64,000 bases of DNA from Candidatus Abawacabacteria bacterium (GTDB lineage: Bacteria > Patescibacteriota > Gracilibacteria > RBG-16-42-10). Positions 25,884 to 34,535 of the stretch are shown one piece after another. Below the pieces are notes generated by a model. The model was not told where the DNA came from. It made no database searches and saw only the letters and a program-made list of their open reading frames with translations. The stretch's first letter is position 1. Every line of letters begins with the position of its first letter. Both the position numbers and the translations under genes were made by a program. The stretch spans positions 1-64,000 of the forward strand of contig JACQZO010000011.1 in the NCBI GenBank assembly GCA_016207805.1, given 5' to 3'.

Positions 25884-25930
25884 ACACAAGCGCGCTCAGA
25901 GTTAAGTTCACTCTGAGTAAGCTCTTGTGT
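25884..25930. other. Two-tier hairpin between DHH gene and murB
   Basis: Outer stem ACACAAG/CTTGTGT (25884-25890 with 25924-25930) and inner stem CTCAGAGT/ACTCTGAG (25895-25902 with 25910-25917). There is no clear T tract on either side, so a processing or regulatory structure fits as well as a terminator. Confidence 0.6.
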
Positions 25931-25942
25931 GCTCGCAGACTT

Positions 25943-27610
25943 TTATTGGTCTTCTTTCGTGACTTTCAAAGTAATTGGTGTTGGCATCTGTTGGACTTCA
26001 GCAGCTTTTTTCTCTTCTGGTGTCTGAACTTGGCTTTCTTTCATGATAGTTTCGCTCTTTGCCGGCGGCGTATAGCCTAGAAAGTCATTTCCTGGTAAAG
26101 GTTTTTCTGGTTCTGAATAAGCTTTTTGTAAGGCTTGTTCTTGAGCCTTGCTGACTCCTTGAGGAGGCAGAGGGTCAAAACTTTGACTATAAGAAATGTC
26201 TGCCGGCATGGTCTCTTCCGGTTTGTTTTCAGGGATGTAATTTACTTGAGGAAGGGGAGGCAATTCTGAATGCTGAATGCTGAATTCAGAATTGGCTGAA
26301 GATGGTGTTTCTTCTGGAAGTGTGTCTTTACTTTGTTCCATCATTGCTGGGGCGCTATCTAAGCTCTCAGCTCTTAGCTCTTCGCTCTGTACTGCTACCG
26401 GCGTCACTGCTTCCTTGATGGTTGATTGTACCGGATGAAATGCTTCATTGCTCGTATCTTTGGCTAGATGCTGTCGCATGAATGTTTTTACTGCTTCAAT
26501 GGCGGTTTCTTGAGCGCTCTTGAAGTCTTGACCTGTGATTTTAAATCCGGCAGCTCTTTGGTGCCCTCCTCCGCCAAAAGGCAGCACAATTGGCGTTACA
26601 TCAATATTTTTTAATGAACGTAAACTTATTTTCACCCCATTATCTGCTGTTTCTTTCATCAAAAAGACAATATCGGCATCTGATGCACTGGTAATTAATT
26701 GATCCATGAGGCCGTCTAATTCACTTTCACTAGCATTCACTTCAGTAAAGTCTGATTGGCTAACACTGGTCCAAGCCAGATGTAACTCTGGATCATGCTC
26801 TAGTCGAGATAAAGCCTTACCCCATAAGCGCAAAGTAGAAAGCTCATGCATCTTAAAAAGATGACGGACTATTTCTTGTTGTCGAGCACCAGCGGTAAGC
26901 AATCGAGCAGCTACGGCAAAAGCCTTTGGTGTCGTGTTAGCATTTTGGAAACTGCCAGTATCTACGATCACGCCACTTAGTAAGCAGGTAGCCATATCTT
27001 CATCCATCAAAGGTGTCCGTTGCTCTAAAGTTTCAATCAAAGTAAGTACTAATTCTGCTGTGGAAGTAGCTGCTACATCGACAAAGTTCACTTTTCCGTA
27101 ATGTTCATTGGTAATGTGATGATCAATATTTACTACCGGAGTTTCATAAAATAATTCAGCCTGAGGGCCATTCATTAAACCCGTATACTCCAGACTAGAG
27201 GTATCCAAAGTAAAGATTAGATCAATCTTTTTACCACCACTTAGTAGTCTGATGTCTTCTTTATTGAGAGTGCCATTTTTTGGGGTGATGATAATTTTTA
27301 AGTTCTGGCCATCCTCAGCGGTGCGAACATTATCAATTTTGGTTTGTGAGGTGTCGATTTGAATAATAAAATCTTGGTTTAGGCTGAATTCGGTAGAAAT
27401 GTTATTAATGCCAGGTAGGAATTTGAACACTTCTGGCACGGGGTGACGAGAGTAGAAGGTTACGTTTTTTCCCATCTTGGTTAGTGCCATCTGTAAGCCA
27501 AGGCCACTACCTATACCATCCCCATCAATGGAGGTGTGGGAAATGATTAAAATGTTCTCGCTTTGATCAAGTAAATTTTGAATTTGCTGTACTGGTTCAA
27601 GGTTGGGCAT
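25943..27610 (-). CDS. DHH-DHHA1 phosphoesterase (NrnA-like) with long disordered tail
   Basis: 555 residues. The N-terminal 350 form an NrnA/RecJ-like phosphoesterase: HTSIDGDGIGSGLGL (metal motif I), LDTSSLEYTG, the DHH motif in VVNIDHHITNEHYG and the DHHA1 substrate motif FGGGGHQRAAGFKI. Likely activity is on nano-RNA, pAp or cyclic dinucleotides. About 190 further residues (from about 365) are Pro/Glu/Gln-rich and low complexity, ending in PITLKVTKED. DNA of this tail contains two 7-base tandem repeats (26260-26294 and 26362-26389). An unusual insertion (about 90-125) sits between motifs I and II. First gene of the murB-ftsW-murG operon. Confidence 0.87.
   Translation of the reverse strand: MPNLEPVQQIQNLLDQSENILIISHTSIDGDGIGSGLGLQMALTKMGKNVTFYSRHPVPEVFKFLPGINNISTEFSLNQDFIIQIDTSQTKIDNVRTAEDGQNLKIIITPKNGTLNKEDIRLLSGGKKIDLIFTLDTSSLEYTGLMNGPQAELFYETPVVNIDHHITNEHYGKVNFVDVAATSTAELVLTLIETLEQRTPLMDEDMATCLLSGVIVDTGSFQNANTTPKAFAVAARLLTAGARQQEIVRHLFKMHELSTLRLWGKALSRLEHDPELHLAWTSVSQSDFTEVNASESELDGLMDQLITSASDADIVFLMKETADNGVKISLRSLKNIDVTPIVLPFGGGGHQRAAGFKITGQDFKSAQETAIEAVKTFMRQHLAKDTSNEAFHPVQSTIKEAVTPVAVQSEELRAESLDSAPAMMEQSKDTLPEETPSSANSEFSIQHSELPPLPQVNYIPENKPEETMPADISYSQSFDPLPPQGVSKAQEQALQKAYSEPEKPLPGNDFLGYTPPAKSETIMKESQVQTPEEKKAAEVQQMPTPITLKVTKEDQ
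26260..26294. repeat. 7-base tandem repeat inside DHH gene tail
   Basis: Units GCAATTC, TGAATGC, TGAATGC, TGAATTC, AGAATTG in exact register, coding part of the disordered C-terminal tail of the DHH phosphoesterase. Confidence 0.75.
26362..26389. repeat. Second 7-base tandem repeat inside DHH gene tail
   Basis: Units AGCTCTC, AGCTCTT, AGCTCTT, CGCTCTG. It has a different unit from the repeat 70 bases away but the same period. Confidence 0.75.
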
Positions 27611-27641
27611 ACGCTGTATTTGGAGTGAAAGTAATCATATA

Positions 27642-27670
27642 ATTGTAAAACGTTATTTCATTCTTGTAAA
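27642..27670 (-). promoter_or_regulatory. Promoter of the DHH-murB-ftsW-murG operon
   Basis: Minus strand: TTTACA (27670-27665), 17-base spacer, TACAAT (27647-27642), about 32 bases before the ATG at 27610. Confidence 0.65.
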
Positions 27671-27720
27671 GGATTGTAGGAGCTGAAGGGGAATTAATCT
27701 ATTCTCTGGGAGAAATTAAA

Positions 27721-27750
27721 TTGACAATCCATAGTGAAGTCGTGTAGTTT
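27721..27750 (+). promoter_or_regulatory. Promoter of rpsT
   Basis: TTGACA (27721-27726, consensus), 18-base spacer, TAGTTT (27745-27750), 28 bases before the rpsT ATG. Confidence 0.65.
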
Positions 27751-27777
27751 GCACGTGCTTTTTGTATCATTTTCACT

Positions 27778-28041
27778 ATGCCAGTAATCAAGTCTGTATT
27801 TAAAAATGTCCGCGTAAATGAGCGCAAGCGTGTTATTAATGAGCGCACCAAAGATGGCTATAAGTCAAAAATGAAAGAGTTCAATCGTTTGTTGGCTGAT
27901 AAAAAAATGAGTGCTGCCGAAAAATTATTGCCTGCCTTATTTAAGGCCTTTGATACTGCAGCTAAGAAAAATGTTATTAGTCAAAATAGTGCTGCTCGCA
28001 AGAAGTCCAGTGCTACTAAAAAGTTAGTAGTTAAGAAATAA
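27778..28041 (+). CDS. rpsT: 30S ribosomal protein bS20
   Basis: 87 residues, Lys/Arg/Ala-rich three-helix protein: MPVIKSVFKNVRVNERKRVIN at the start, then the late block FDTAAKKNVISQNSAARKKS, which is the bS20 signature (KGVIHKNKAARKKSRL type). It stabilises the 16S rRNA 5' domain. Monocistronic, with promoter and terminator. Confidence 0.95.
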   Translation: MPVIKSVFKNVRVNERKRVINERTKDGYKSKMKEFNRLLADKKMSAAEKLLPALFKAFDTAAKKNVISQNSAARKKSSATKKLVVKK

Positions 28042-28058
28042 ATAGCGACTTTTGTTGT

Positions 28059-28098
28059 AAAAAAGCAGTTTCCTATACGTTGAGGAAGCTGCTTTTTT
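28059..28098 (+). terminator. Terminator of rpsT
   Basis: A 16-bp stem with one G-T pair (28059-28074 with 28083-28098, core AGCAG/CTGCT), an 8-base loop and a T6 tract. Confidence 0.9.
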
Positions 28099-28102
28099 AA
28101 AT

Positions 28103-28130
28103 GCGAAGTTAGTAGTTCGAAGTGCGAAAT
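28103..28130. repeat. 7-base tandem repeat (GCGAAGT)
   Basis: Units GCGAAGT, TAGTAGT, TCGAAGT, GCGAAAT right after the rpsT terminator. A related inverted fragment (TTTCGAATT, about 28150-28158) follows. Confidence 0.6.
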
Positions 28131-28150
28131 GGAGCTCAATGGTTTTAAAT

Positions 28151-28178
28151 TTCGAATTGTGCTCTATTTTGCTATACT
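28151..28178 (+). promoter_or_regulatory. Possible promoter of the glycan locus
   Basis: TTCGAA (28151-28156), 16-base spacer, TATACT (28173-28178), 21 bases before the ATG at 28199. The -10 box is good and the -35 weak. Confidence 0.4.
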
Positions 28179-28198
28179 CCAGCCGATAATGTTTTGCC

Positions 28199-30847
28199 AT
28201 GGAAAAATATTTCCGATTAGTAAGTGCTTGGCTATTTCTTTTGTTTATTACCGGTTCTTACTTTTGGTACCATCCTTCCTATCTAAATTTACAACAAATT
28301 TTTAAAGGACAGGGCCAAACATTGGCCAAGGCTTTTAGTTGTCCTGGTATAGGCGTTGTCTATTGCTCTCCTGGTATCGTGTGGAAGGTGATTATTCTGA
28401 TTGCTCTTATAGTCTTTGCTATTTCTTTCTCTGCTTGGGTATATAAAGAGAGTGCCAAAGTGCAATGGACAACGCGTCCTATTACTTTATTTGGCTATTT
28501 TAATATTTTGTTGCTCTTTGTTTTAGGTTTCTACTTTTTTGATTCAATATTTTATACTCAAAATCAGATAAGCTTTTTTTCTGCCATTTGGTCTTTTTTT
28601 AGCTACTGGTTAACAATTGCTTTGGTTTTGCTAGTGGTACTTACTCTTTCGGCGGGGGTGGGTTATCGTGTGCTGCAATTACTAAAAATTGACTTTGCAG
28701 AGAGAGCAGTGAGAGTTTCAATCGCCGCTGCACTTGGGCTCACGATCTTTATTTGGTTGGGAGCAATTTTAGGCCAGTTTCAGCTATATACTTTTGTCCC
28801 TATTATTTTCATTGCTCTAGTTGCGTTACTATTTTCTTATTCAGTATGGCGCAAGGTATTGAATGACATTTATTGGGCGCCAATTCATATGGTTTTTAGC
28901 TATAATACTATTTCGTGGTTTTTACTAGCAGCTTTGGCTCTAGTTTTGGCAATGAATGTAATTGATTTGATACGACCCTTTCCAATTGGTTGGGATGATT
29001 TGGGTGTTTATATGAACTTTCCGCGCCAAATCGCTTCTCATGGTGCGCTATTGCAGGGGTATCCTGGGCAGGCTTATATGTTGATATCAGCCTTAGGATT
29101 TATTCTGTTCAATTCAACTACATTAGCATTGTTCTTCTCTTGGTTTGGCGGTGTCTTAGCTATATATGCGCTTTATGCTTTTGGTAAACAATTTATTTCG
29201 GCAGAAGCAGGTTTATTGATGGCGACAATAATGTATTTGCTACCAATGACTATGCATCAGTCTTTCGCTGATATGAAAACTGACATGCCATTATTCTTTT
29301 TCATTGTAGTGGGATTTTTGGTGCTCTTTTTAGTTCTACGGGAAACCAAGGCTACCCGATTATTTTGGCAGCTTCTGGCTATCGCTGGTGCTATATTAGG
29401 AACCGCTTTAGCAATAAAGATTACTACAGCAATTGCCCTTTTTGCCTTAGTAGCTGTGTTAGCCTGGCGTTTCTCCGGGCCATTCAGTGGCGTTGCTGCA
29501 TTTGCTTTTCTCCACAGTATTTATTTCTACTTTTTTGTCCGAGCGATAGATATTTCGGCGGATTTTAGATTGTGGACTGGCAGATTGTCGCTTTTGATTG
29601 CTATTATTGGTCTTTCATTTGTCTTCCTTCGTAAGGAAAAGATTATTTTCTTTATTCGGGCAATGGTTATTTTTGGCATTTCCCTTGGCATTATTTTGGT
29701 GCCCTGGTTGATCAAAAATATTGCGGAAAGTCCCACTATTACTGTAGACACCTTGCTTTTTGGTGGGCCTTCCCCAGCACCTACTTTAAATTGGTCTAAA
29801 ATTGGAGTTAATGTTGCAGCTTGCTCTGCAACGGGTGGACAAGAAGAGTTAGGACGATATATTGCATCAGCAGCAGGTCCTACTCGTTATCTTGGTTTAC
29901 CTTGGGATATGACCATGAATATTAATCAAGCTGGCTTTTATGTTGATATTAGTTTTTTATTTTTAGCTTTTATTCCCTTGTTGTTACTGCTAGGCCATGG
30001 CTGGTGGCGAATAAGTATTGTGGTCCTTTTATTTGTTGTCCCCCTACTCTTGTATTGGTTGGGTATTTGGCCTAGTAAAACTTATGAATTTATTACCTAT
30101 ACGCCGTTCTTTTTTCTTTTGGCTTTGATTCCTCAGGCAATTGGTTTAACAAAACAAACTGAAGAAAAAGAGCTAGTAGAGTTTTGGCAAAATAGTACTG
30201 CACTGTTCTTGGTTTCTTGGTACTTTTGGCTTTTTGTGGCCTCTGGTGTGCCTTGGTATGGGGTGGCAGGCTTTTTATTTGCTTTGCTATTAGTCGTACG
30301 CAGTTGGCAGTTAGCTACCCAACTACATGTGATCATGCGAGTTGGGCTAACCATTATAATTATTATCTCTGTAAGCTCAATGCTCTTTTTGCGCGAATCT
30401 CGTTTTAGCAATACTAATATGTTGAGTTTTGCTTTTGGCTTAAAAACAGAAGAACAAGTACTGGCTACTACTAATGCTCAGTATCCTGCTATTTTGAAAA
30501 AACTTAATACTGACCAGGGACACTATATTTATCGTGTTGGTACTTTTATTAATTATTTCATTGATGATAATCGCGAACGTGTGTTCGATGATCCCCAGCT
30601 AGATGCTTTCAAGTGTATTGATGGTGCTGGTTTAGACAATGCTCGTACAGCGCAAAGGTTAAAAGATTTGGGATTCCGTTATCTGGTATATGATACCAAT
30701 ACTCAGACTATCGAAAAGGATAAAAATGGCACTTTACATCAAAAGGTGAATCGCTTCACTAACTTCGCTTCTACTCATCTAAAAGCAATTGTTCCTACGG
30801 ATCCAGCAAAGTTCAAAGAAGGAATTGTGCTCTTTGAAATACCTTAG
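28199..30847 (+). CDS. Large GT-C-fold membrane glycosyltransferase-like protein
   Basis: 882 residues with about 18-20 membrane helices and a soluble C-terminal domain (about 750-882). The loop after the middle helices contains IGWDDLGVYMNFPRQIASHG, an acidic Asp-Asp pair in the position of the catalytic Asp of GT39/GT-C enzymes. A second block, MHQSFADMKTDMPLFFF, resembles the second acidic motif. It probably transfers a sugar from a polyprenyl-phosphate donor outside the membrane. Family number and substrate cannot be read. It opens the glycan gene block. Confidence 0.65.
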   Translation: MEKYFRLVSAWLFLLFITGSYFWYHPSYLNLQQIFKGQGQTLAKAFSCPGIGVVYCSPGIVWKVIILIALIVFAISFSAWVYKESAKVQWTTRPITLFGYFNILLLFVLGFYFFDSIFYTQNQISFFSAIWSFFSYWLTIALVLLVVLTLSAGVGYRVLQLLKIDFAERAVRVSIAAALGLTIFIWLGAILGQFQLYTFVPIIFIALVALLFSYSVWRKVLNDIYWAPIHMVFSYNTISWFLLAALALVLAMNVIDLIRPFPIGWDDLGVYMNFPRQIASHGALLQGYPGQAYMLISALGFILFNSTTLALFFSWFGGVLAIYALYAFGKQFISAEAGLLMATIMYLLPMTMHQSFADMKTDMPLFFFIVVGFLVLFLVLRETKATRLFWQLLAIAGAILGTALAIKITTAIALFALVAVLAWRFSGPFSGVAAFAFLHSIYFYFFVRAIDISADFRLWTGRLSLLIAIIGLSFVFLRKEKIIFFIRAMVIFGISLGIILVPWLIKNIAESPTITVDTLLFGGPSPAPTLNWSKIGVNVAACSATGGQEELGRYIASAAGPTRYLGLPWDMTMNINQAGFYVDISFLFLAFIPLLLLLGHGWWRISIVVLLFVVPLLLYWLGIWPSKTYEFITYTPFFFLLALIPQAIGLTKQTEEKELVEFWQNSTALFLVSWYFWLFVASGVPWYGVAGFLFALLLVVRSWQLATQLHVIMRVGLTIIIIISVSSMLFLRESRFSNTNMLSFAFGLKTEEQVLATTNAQYPAILKKLNTDQGHYIYRVGTFINYFIDDNRERVFDDPQLDAFKCIDGAGLDNARTAQRLKDLGFRYLVYDTNTQTIEKDKNGTLHQKVNRFTNFASTHLKAIVPTDPAKFKEGIVLFEIP

Positions 30848-30853
30848 CAGCGC

Positions 30854-30881
30854 AATTACAAATTACTAATTACAAATTACT
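30854..30881. repeat. 7-base tandem repeat (AATTACA/T) before GT2 gene
   Basis: Four perfect-register units AATTACA, AATTACT, AATTACA, AATTACT fill the gap and end one base before the ATG at 30883. The reverse-complement unit recurs after the same gene at 31667-31720. Confidence 0.85.
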
Positions 30882-30882
30882 A

Positions 30883-31584
30883 ATGGAAGGAACAGATGCT
30901 ATTAATACGGAGCTTAATGCGGTGGTTTTGCCGGCATTAAATGAAGCTGGCCATATTCAGTCCTTGATTCAAAAATTAAAAAGCAAAGGATATGTAGTTA
31001 TTGTAGTAGATGATGGCAGCACAGATAATACTCAAGAAATAGCGGAAAAGGCTGGTGCTATTGTCTTGCGCCATGCCGTTAATTGTGGGGCTGGAGCGGC
31101 AACCCAGACCGGCCTTACGTATGCTTATCAATGTACTAAAGCTCCCTATGTAATCACTTGTGATGCTGATGGGCAGCATGAAGTAGCTGATATTGATACT
31201 TTGGTGAGTTTTATTGAAGAACAAAAAAAAGACGTAGTATTTGGTAGTAGGTTTTTACAGGAAAATCATGTGCCGCTTTTGCGCCGTCTAGCTAATATGG
31301 TTGGTAATGTGATCACCTTTGCCCTGTCAGGTATTTATCTTTCTGATAGTCAATCAGGACTAAAGGTATTCTCACGAAAGGCGCTACAGTATATCAATAT
31401 TACCGCTAATGGCTTTGAATTTTGTAGTGAAATAATTCGTGAAGTTTCAGAAAGTAATCTTTCTTATGCAGAATATCCCATTCATGTTTATTATTCCAAA
31501 GAAACCTTATCTAAGGGACAAAATCTTTCTACGGGTTTTGTAACAGTATTTAAACTAATTGTGAGAAGTCTTATGAGAAGGTAG
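30883..31584 (+). CDS. GT2 glycosyltransferase, dolichyl-phosphate-mannose-synthase-like
   Basis: 233 residues, GT-A fold: VVLPALNEAGHIQSLI, VIVVDDGSTDNTQEIA, the DXD-type CDADGQHEV and FGSRFL. There is a C-terminal NGFEFCSEIIREVSE block. It is the soluble DPM1-like class that loads a sugar onto polyprenyl phosphate, giving donors for GT-C enzymes such as its neighbours. It is flanked on both sides by inverted 7-base repeats. A DUF2304 gene follows, a common pairing. Confidence 0.88.
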   Translation: MEGTDAINTELNAVVLPALNEAGHIQSLIQKLKSKGYVVIVVDDGSTDNTQEIAEKAGAIVLRHAVNCGAGAATQTGLTYAYQCTKAPYVITCDADGQHEVADIDTLVSFIEEQKKDVVFGSRFLQENHVPLLRRLANMVGNVITFALSGIYLSDSQSGLKVFSRKALQYINITANGFEFCSEIIREVSESNLSYAEYPIHVYYSKETLSKGQNLSTGFVTVFKLIVRSLMRR

Positions 31585-31588
31585 GGAA

Positions 31589-31609
31589 GTCTAAAATCTA
31601 AAATCTAAA
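31589..31609. repeat. 7-base tandem repeat (ATCTAAA)
   Basis: Units GTCTAAA, ATCTAAA, ATCTAAA, starting 5 bases after the GT2 stop codon. Confidence 0.75.
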
Positions 31610-31666
31610 TTTGCTAAGCATCTCAATGTTAATGAGAAGTCCCAGTATTTGCTAATTTCGTCCATC

Positions 31667-31720
31667 ATTTGTAATTTGTATGGGTTCGGCTATCGCTCAC
31701 CACAAGATTTGTAATTTGTA
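31667..31720. repeat. Paired 7-base repeats (ATTTGTA), inverse of 30854-30881
   Basis: Two blocks of two units each, ATTTGTA at 31667-31680 and 31707-31720, separated by a GC-richer 26 bases. The unit is a rotation of the reverse complement of AATTACA. Confidence 0.8.
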
Positions 31721-31728
31721 ATTCTTCC

Positions 31729-32085
31729 ATGGAGTTCTCTCTCATCAATCTTATTGCGCCCCTCTTTGCGCTAATTATGATTGCCAATGGCATCTCTTAT
31801 TTTCGTAGAGACCAAAGAACTTGGCGAGAATTACTTACCTGGACTTTTATTTGGGGAGGTTTTGGCTTCTTGGGTGCTTGGCCTGGATCAGTAGATCGTT
31901 TGTCAGGTTTTTTGGGTATTAAGTCTGGATTAAATGTCCTGATTTTTTCTGCCATCGTAATTTTATTTTATATTGTTTTTCAACTGATTACCGCGTATGA
32001 AAATTTAGAAATGCGATTGACTAAAGTAATTAGGGAACAGGCGCTAAAGGATGCCAAATGCTTGCTAGAACAGACCAAGGAGTAA
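31729..32085 (+). CDS. DUF2304 membrane protein
   Basis: 118 residues: three hydrophobic segments (about 4-22, 34-52, 66-88) and a charged helical tail (EMRLTKVIREQALK). The pattern and length match DUF2304, a family almost always encoded beside a DPM1-like GT2 gene, as here. It may assist or anchor the GT2 enzyme (inference). It overlaps the next gene by 28 bases. Confidence 0.8.
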   Translation: MEFSLINLIAPLFALIMIANGISYFRRDQRTWRELLTWTFIWGGFGFLGAWPGSVDRLSGFLGIKSGLNVLIFSAIVILFYIVFQLITAYENLEMRLTKVIREQALKDAKCLLEQTKE

Positions 32086-33419
32086 GTATATCTAGGGCTA
32101 CAGCAATTCATATTGGTTTGGCAATACTCTTTTTTCTATTGCTGGTCCGAATTATTATTTGGCCACATCCTTTGGGCTTAGCTGACAATCATGATTATTG
32201 GCGATTAATGAACCCTATGGGTTTTGTGTACCTAGCTCAAGACCAGGATAATTTTTATAGCTATCTCAATTTGCTCTTTCTTAAAACTGGTCAATGGCAT
32301 GGGACTCTGATCAGTTCTGGTCTACTTTTTGTGTTCCTTGCATATAGTTTCACTCAGATGCTCGAAACTTCTTTTTTCCCTTTATTATTATTGGGAACAA
32401 TACACAGCTTCTTTTATAGTGTGGTGTATTACTTTTTTATCAAAAATAGTTTTATAAAAAAGTGGCTAGCTTTAGTGGTTTTTTTCGCAATTACTACTAT
32501 CACCTTGTCGGATACACTTTTCACCGCATATTTTAACTCTTTTTATCAGGAAAGTGCTGGCTTCATTTGTTTCTTAGGATTTGTGGCTGTTTTTCAGGCA
32601 AGGCGTGGGCACTTTTGGTTTGAACTGCTACTTGTTTCTCTATTAGCTTTGACTAAAGTCGCTAATCTATTATTTGTGCTACTTTTTCTTCCTTTACTCT
32701 GGAAATATAAGGGGATGGAGCACTTTAAATCCCGAGTGATAGTAATGGTATGTTTTTGTATCGCGATTCTATTTCAACAAATAATTAATCAAAACATTCG
32801 TGAAAGCCCTAATATATTTAACAGTTTTTTTAAAGGGTTGGTGACCGAAAGTAATTATACTCAGGTTTTAGTGGACTTTTCCTTAGCTGATACTCGTTAT
32901 GTTGCTTTCGTTGGTAAGGACTTTTGGGCTGCAGAAATAGAGAAATCACCACTCAAAGAAGAGTTTTTTAGCAAAGTAAATCACACTAAAATACTCGTTT
33001 ATTACCTTACCCATCCGCGATTGCTCTTAAATAATAGCGCGCATGCGTTTCGCTTATTACAGAGCAGTGCTAGACCAGATAATTTAGGCAATCGTACCAA
33101 AGAGTTTTCTGAACAGCTGGTTATTGATTTTAGTATCGCTGCTATTTGGCAAAGAGTTTTTCCCTATGCTCTTTGGCCAGGATTTTTATTGAGTATAATT
33201 CAGGGAGTATATCTTTTAAAAAGAAAGAAGATTAAGCTCGATACAATTTTACTCATTATTTTACCTTTATTGCTTCCTTTACAGATTGCTTTAACCTTTT
33301 TGGGAGATGGGTGGCATGAATTTGCTAAACATAATGTTACCTTTTATTTCACTTTCACCCTTTGGTTTCTGCTTTCGCTACAGTTCTGGTATAAGCAGTT
33401 GGAACATAGAAAAATATGA
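32058..33419 (+). CDS. Polytopic membrane protein of the glycan locus
   Basis: 453 residues, about 10-11 hydrophobic segments. The loop after the first helix has GLADNHDYWRLMNPMGF, with acidic residues where GT-C enzymes keep their catalytic Asp. A long extracytoplasmic loop lies around 255-345. No named family recognised; a GT-C-like transferase or polymerase role is an inference. It overlaps DUF2304 (28 bases) and the next GT gene (4 bases, ATGA). Confidence 0.55.
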   Translation: MLARTDQGVSISRATAIHIGLAILFFLLLVRIIIWPHPLGLADNHDYWRLMNPMGFVYLAQDQDNFYSYLNLLFLKTGQWHGTLISSGLLFVFLAYSFTQMLETSFFPLLLLGTIHSFFYSVVYYFFIKNSFIKKWLALVVFFAITTITLSDTLFTAYFNSFYQESAGFICFLGFVAVFQARRGHFWFELLLVSLLALTKVANLLFVLLFLPLLWKYKGMEHFKSRVIVMVCFCIAILFQQIINQNIRESPNIFNSFFKGLVTESNYTQVLVDFSLADTRYVAFVGKDFWAAEIEKSPLKEEFFSKVNHTKILVYYLTHPRLLLNNSAHAFRLLQSSARPDNLGNRTKEFSEQLVIDFSIAAIWQRVFPYALWPGFLLSIIQGVYLLKRKKIKLDTILLIILPLLLPLQIALTFLGDGWHEFAKHNVTFYFTFTLWFLLSLQFWYKQLEHRKI

Positions 33420-34534
33420 AAATAGTGCTTATTGTGGATTATTATTATCCGGCAGTGGGCGGAGCAGAAACTTTGTACCAAAAGTTAGCCGAAAGTTTAG
33501 CTAAAGATCATCAAGTTGTGGTTATTACTCAGGAGGTTCATCAGGCTGCTTCTGAAGAAGTATACAACCGTGTGCATGTTTATCGTGTCAGTACTTGGCA
33601 TAGAGCACTATTTCCCTATCAAGCTTTTTCTGTGGCTAAGAGGTTGGTAAAAGATGCTGATATTATTCAAGCCGCTACGTACAGTTCAGGCGTATTGGCA
33701 GCACGATTACGACCCTATACGAATGCAAAGGTACTTTTACTAGTGCATGAGTATCTCAATACTCGTTGGTTAAGATTTGGCTGCTATGGTTTACAAGCCT
33801 TTTTGTATGAAAAGTTTCTATTTCGTTATCGATATGATCATTATGTCACGGTATCCGAAAGCACCAAAAAACAATTGTTGCGGCTTGGTATTTATCCAAA
33901 ACAAATAACTCATATCTATAATGGCATTGATAGCCAATTATTTCAGCCTCAAAAAGTGAATTGGGCGCTGAGAGAGCAATTAAATATTGGAAAAGAACAA
34001 TTGGTTTGTCTATTCGCTGGTCGACCTGCGGTGACGAAAGGGGTATTTCTACTACTAGAGGCAATAAGAGAAGTGCAAAGATTAGAGAGCAAAGAACAAA
34101 GAACAGATCGGTGGAAGTTTGTGTTATTGTTGGCTAAAGAGCCTGCTAGACAAAGAAAAAAGGTAGAAAAGCTCATTCGTAGATATAATTTGCAGAATAG
34201 TGTTTTACTATTGGATTCAGTACCTCGAGTAGAGTTGCCTAGTTATTTTTCTATGGCTAATACCGTTGTAGTACCATCTTTATGTGAAGGCTTTGGATTT
34301 TTGGCGGCTGAAGTGTCAGCTATGAAAATTCCATTGATTGTGAGTCGTATAGATTCATTACCTGAAGTGGTAAGTGGCAAGGTGATTTTTATCGAGAAGC
34401 CAACATCAGCTGCTATAGTAGAATCACTTCATGCTGCTTTCCAAAAGCAATATATTTCTATTGCCCACAAATTGTTCTCTTGGGATGATACAGTGCATCA
34501 GTACCTAGAGTTATATCGATATTTAAGTAAGTAA
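33416..34534 (+). CDS. GT4-family glycosyltransferase
   Basis: 372 residues, GT-B fold. N-terminal IVDYYYPAVGGAETLYQKLA, linker HIYNGIDSQLF, C-terminal VCLFAGRPAVTKG and the donor site PSLCEGFGFLAAEVSAMKIPLIVS with the EX7E motif. Retaining transferase using a nucleotide sugar. A 7-base repeat (AGAGAGC, AAAGAAC, AAAGAAC; 34084-34104) lies in the coding sequence of a surface loop (RLESKEQRTD). Confidence 0.87.
   Translation: MKIVLIVDYYYPAVGGAETLYQKLAESLAKDHQVVVITQEVHQAASEEVYNRVHVYRVSTWHRALFPYQAFSVAKRLVKDADIIQAATYSSGVLAARLRPYTNAKVLLLVHEYLNTRWLRFGCYGLQAFLYEKFLFRYRYDHYVTVSESTKKQLLRLGIYPKQITHIYNGIDSQLFQPQKVNWALREQLNIGKEQLVCLFAGRPAVTKGVFLLLEAIREVQRLESKEQRTDRWKFVLLLAKEPARQRKKVEKLIRRYNLQNSVLLLDSVPRVELPSYFSMANTVVVPSLCEGFGFLAAEVSAMKIPLIVSRIDSLPEVVSGKVIFIEKPTSAAIVESLHAAFQKQYISIAHKLFSWDDTVHQYLELYRYLSK
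34084..34104. repeat. 7-base repeat inside GT4 gene
   Basis: Units AGAGAGC, AAAGAAC, AAAGAAC in register; codes for a polar loop, another example of repeat-derived coding sequence. Confidence 0.5.
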
Positions 34535-34535
34535 T

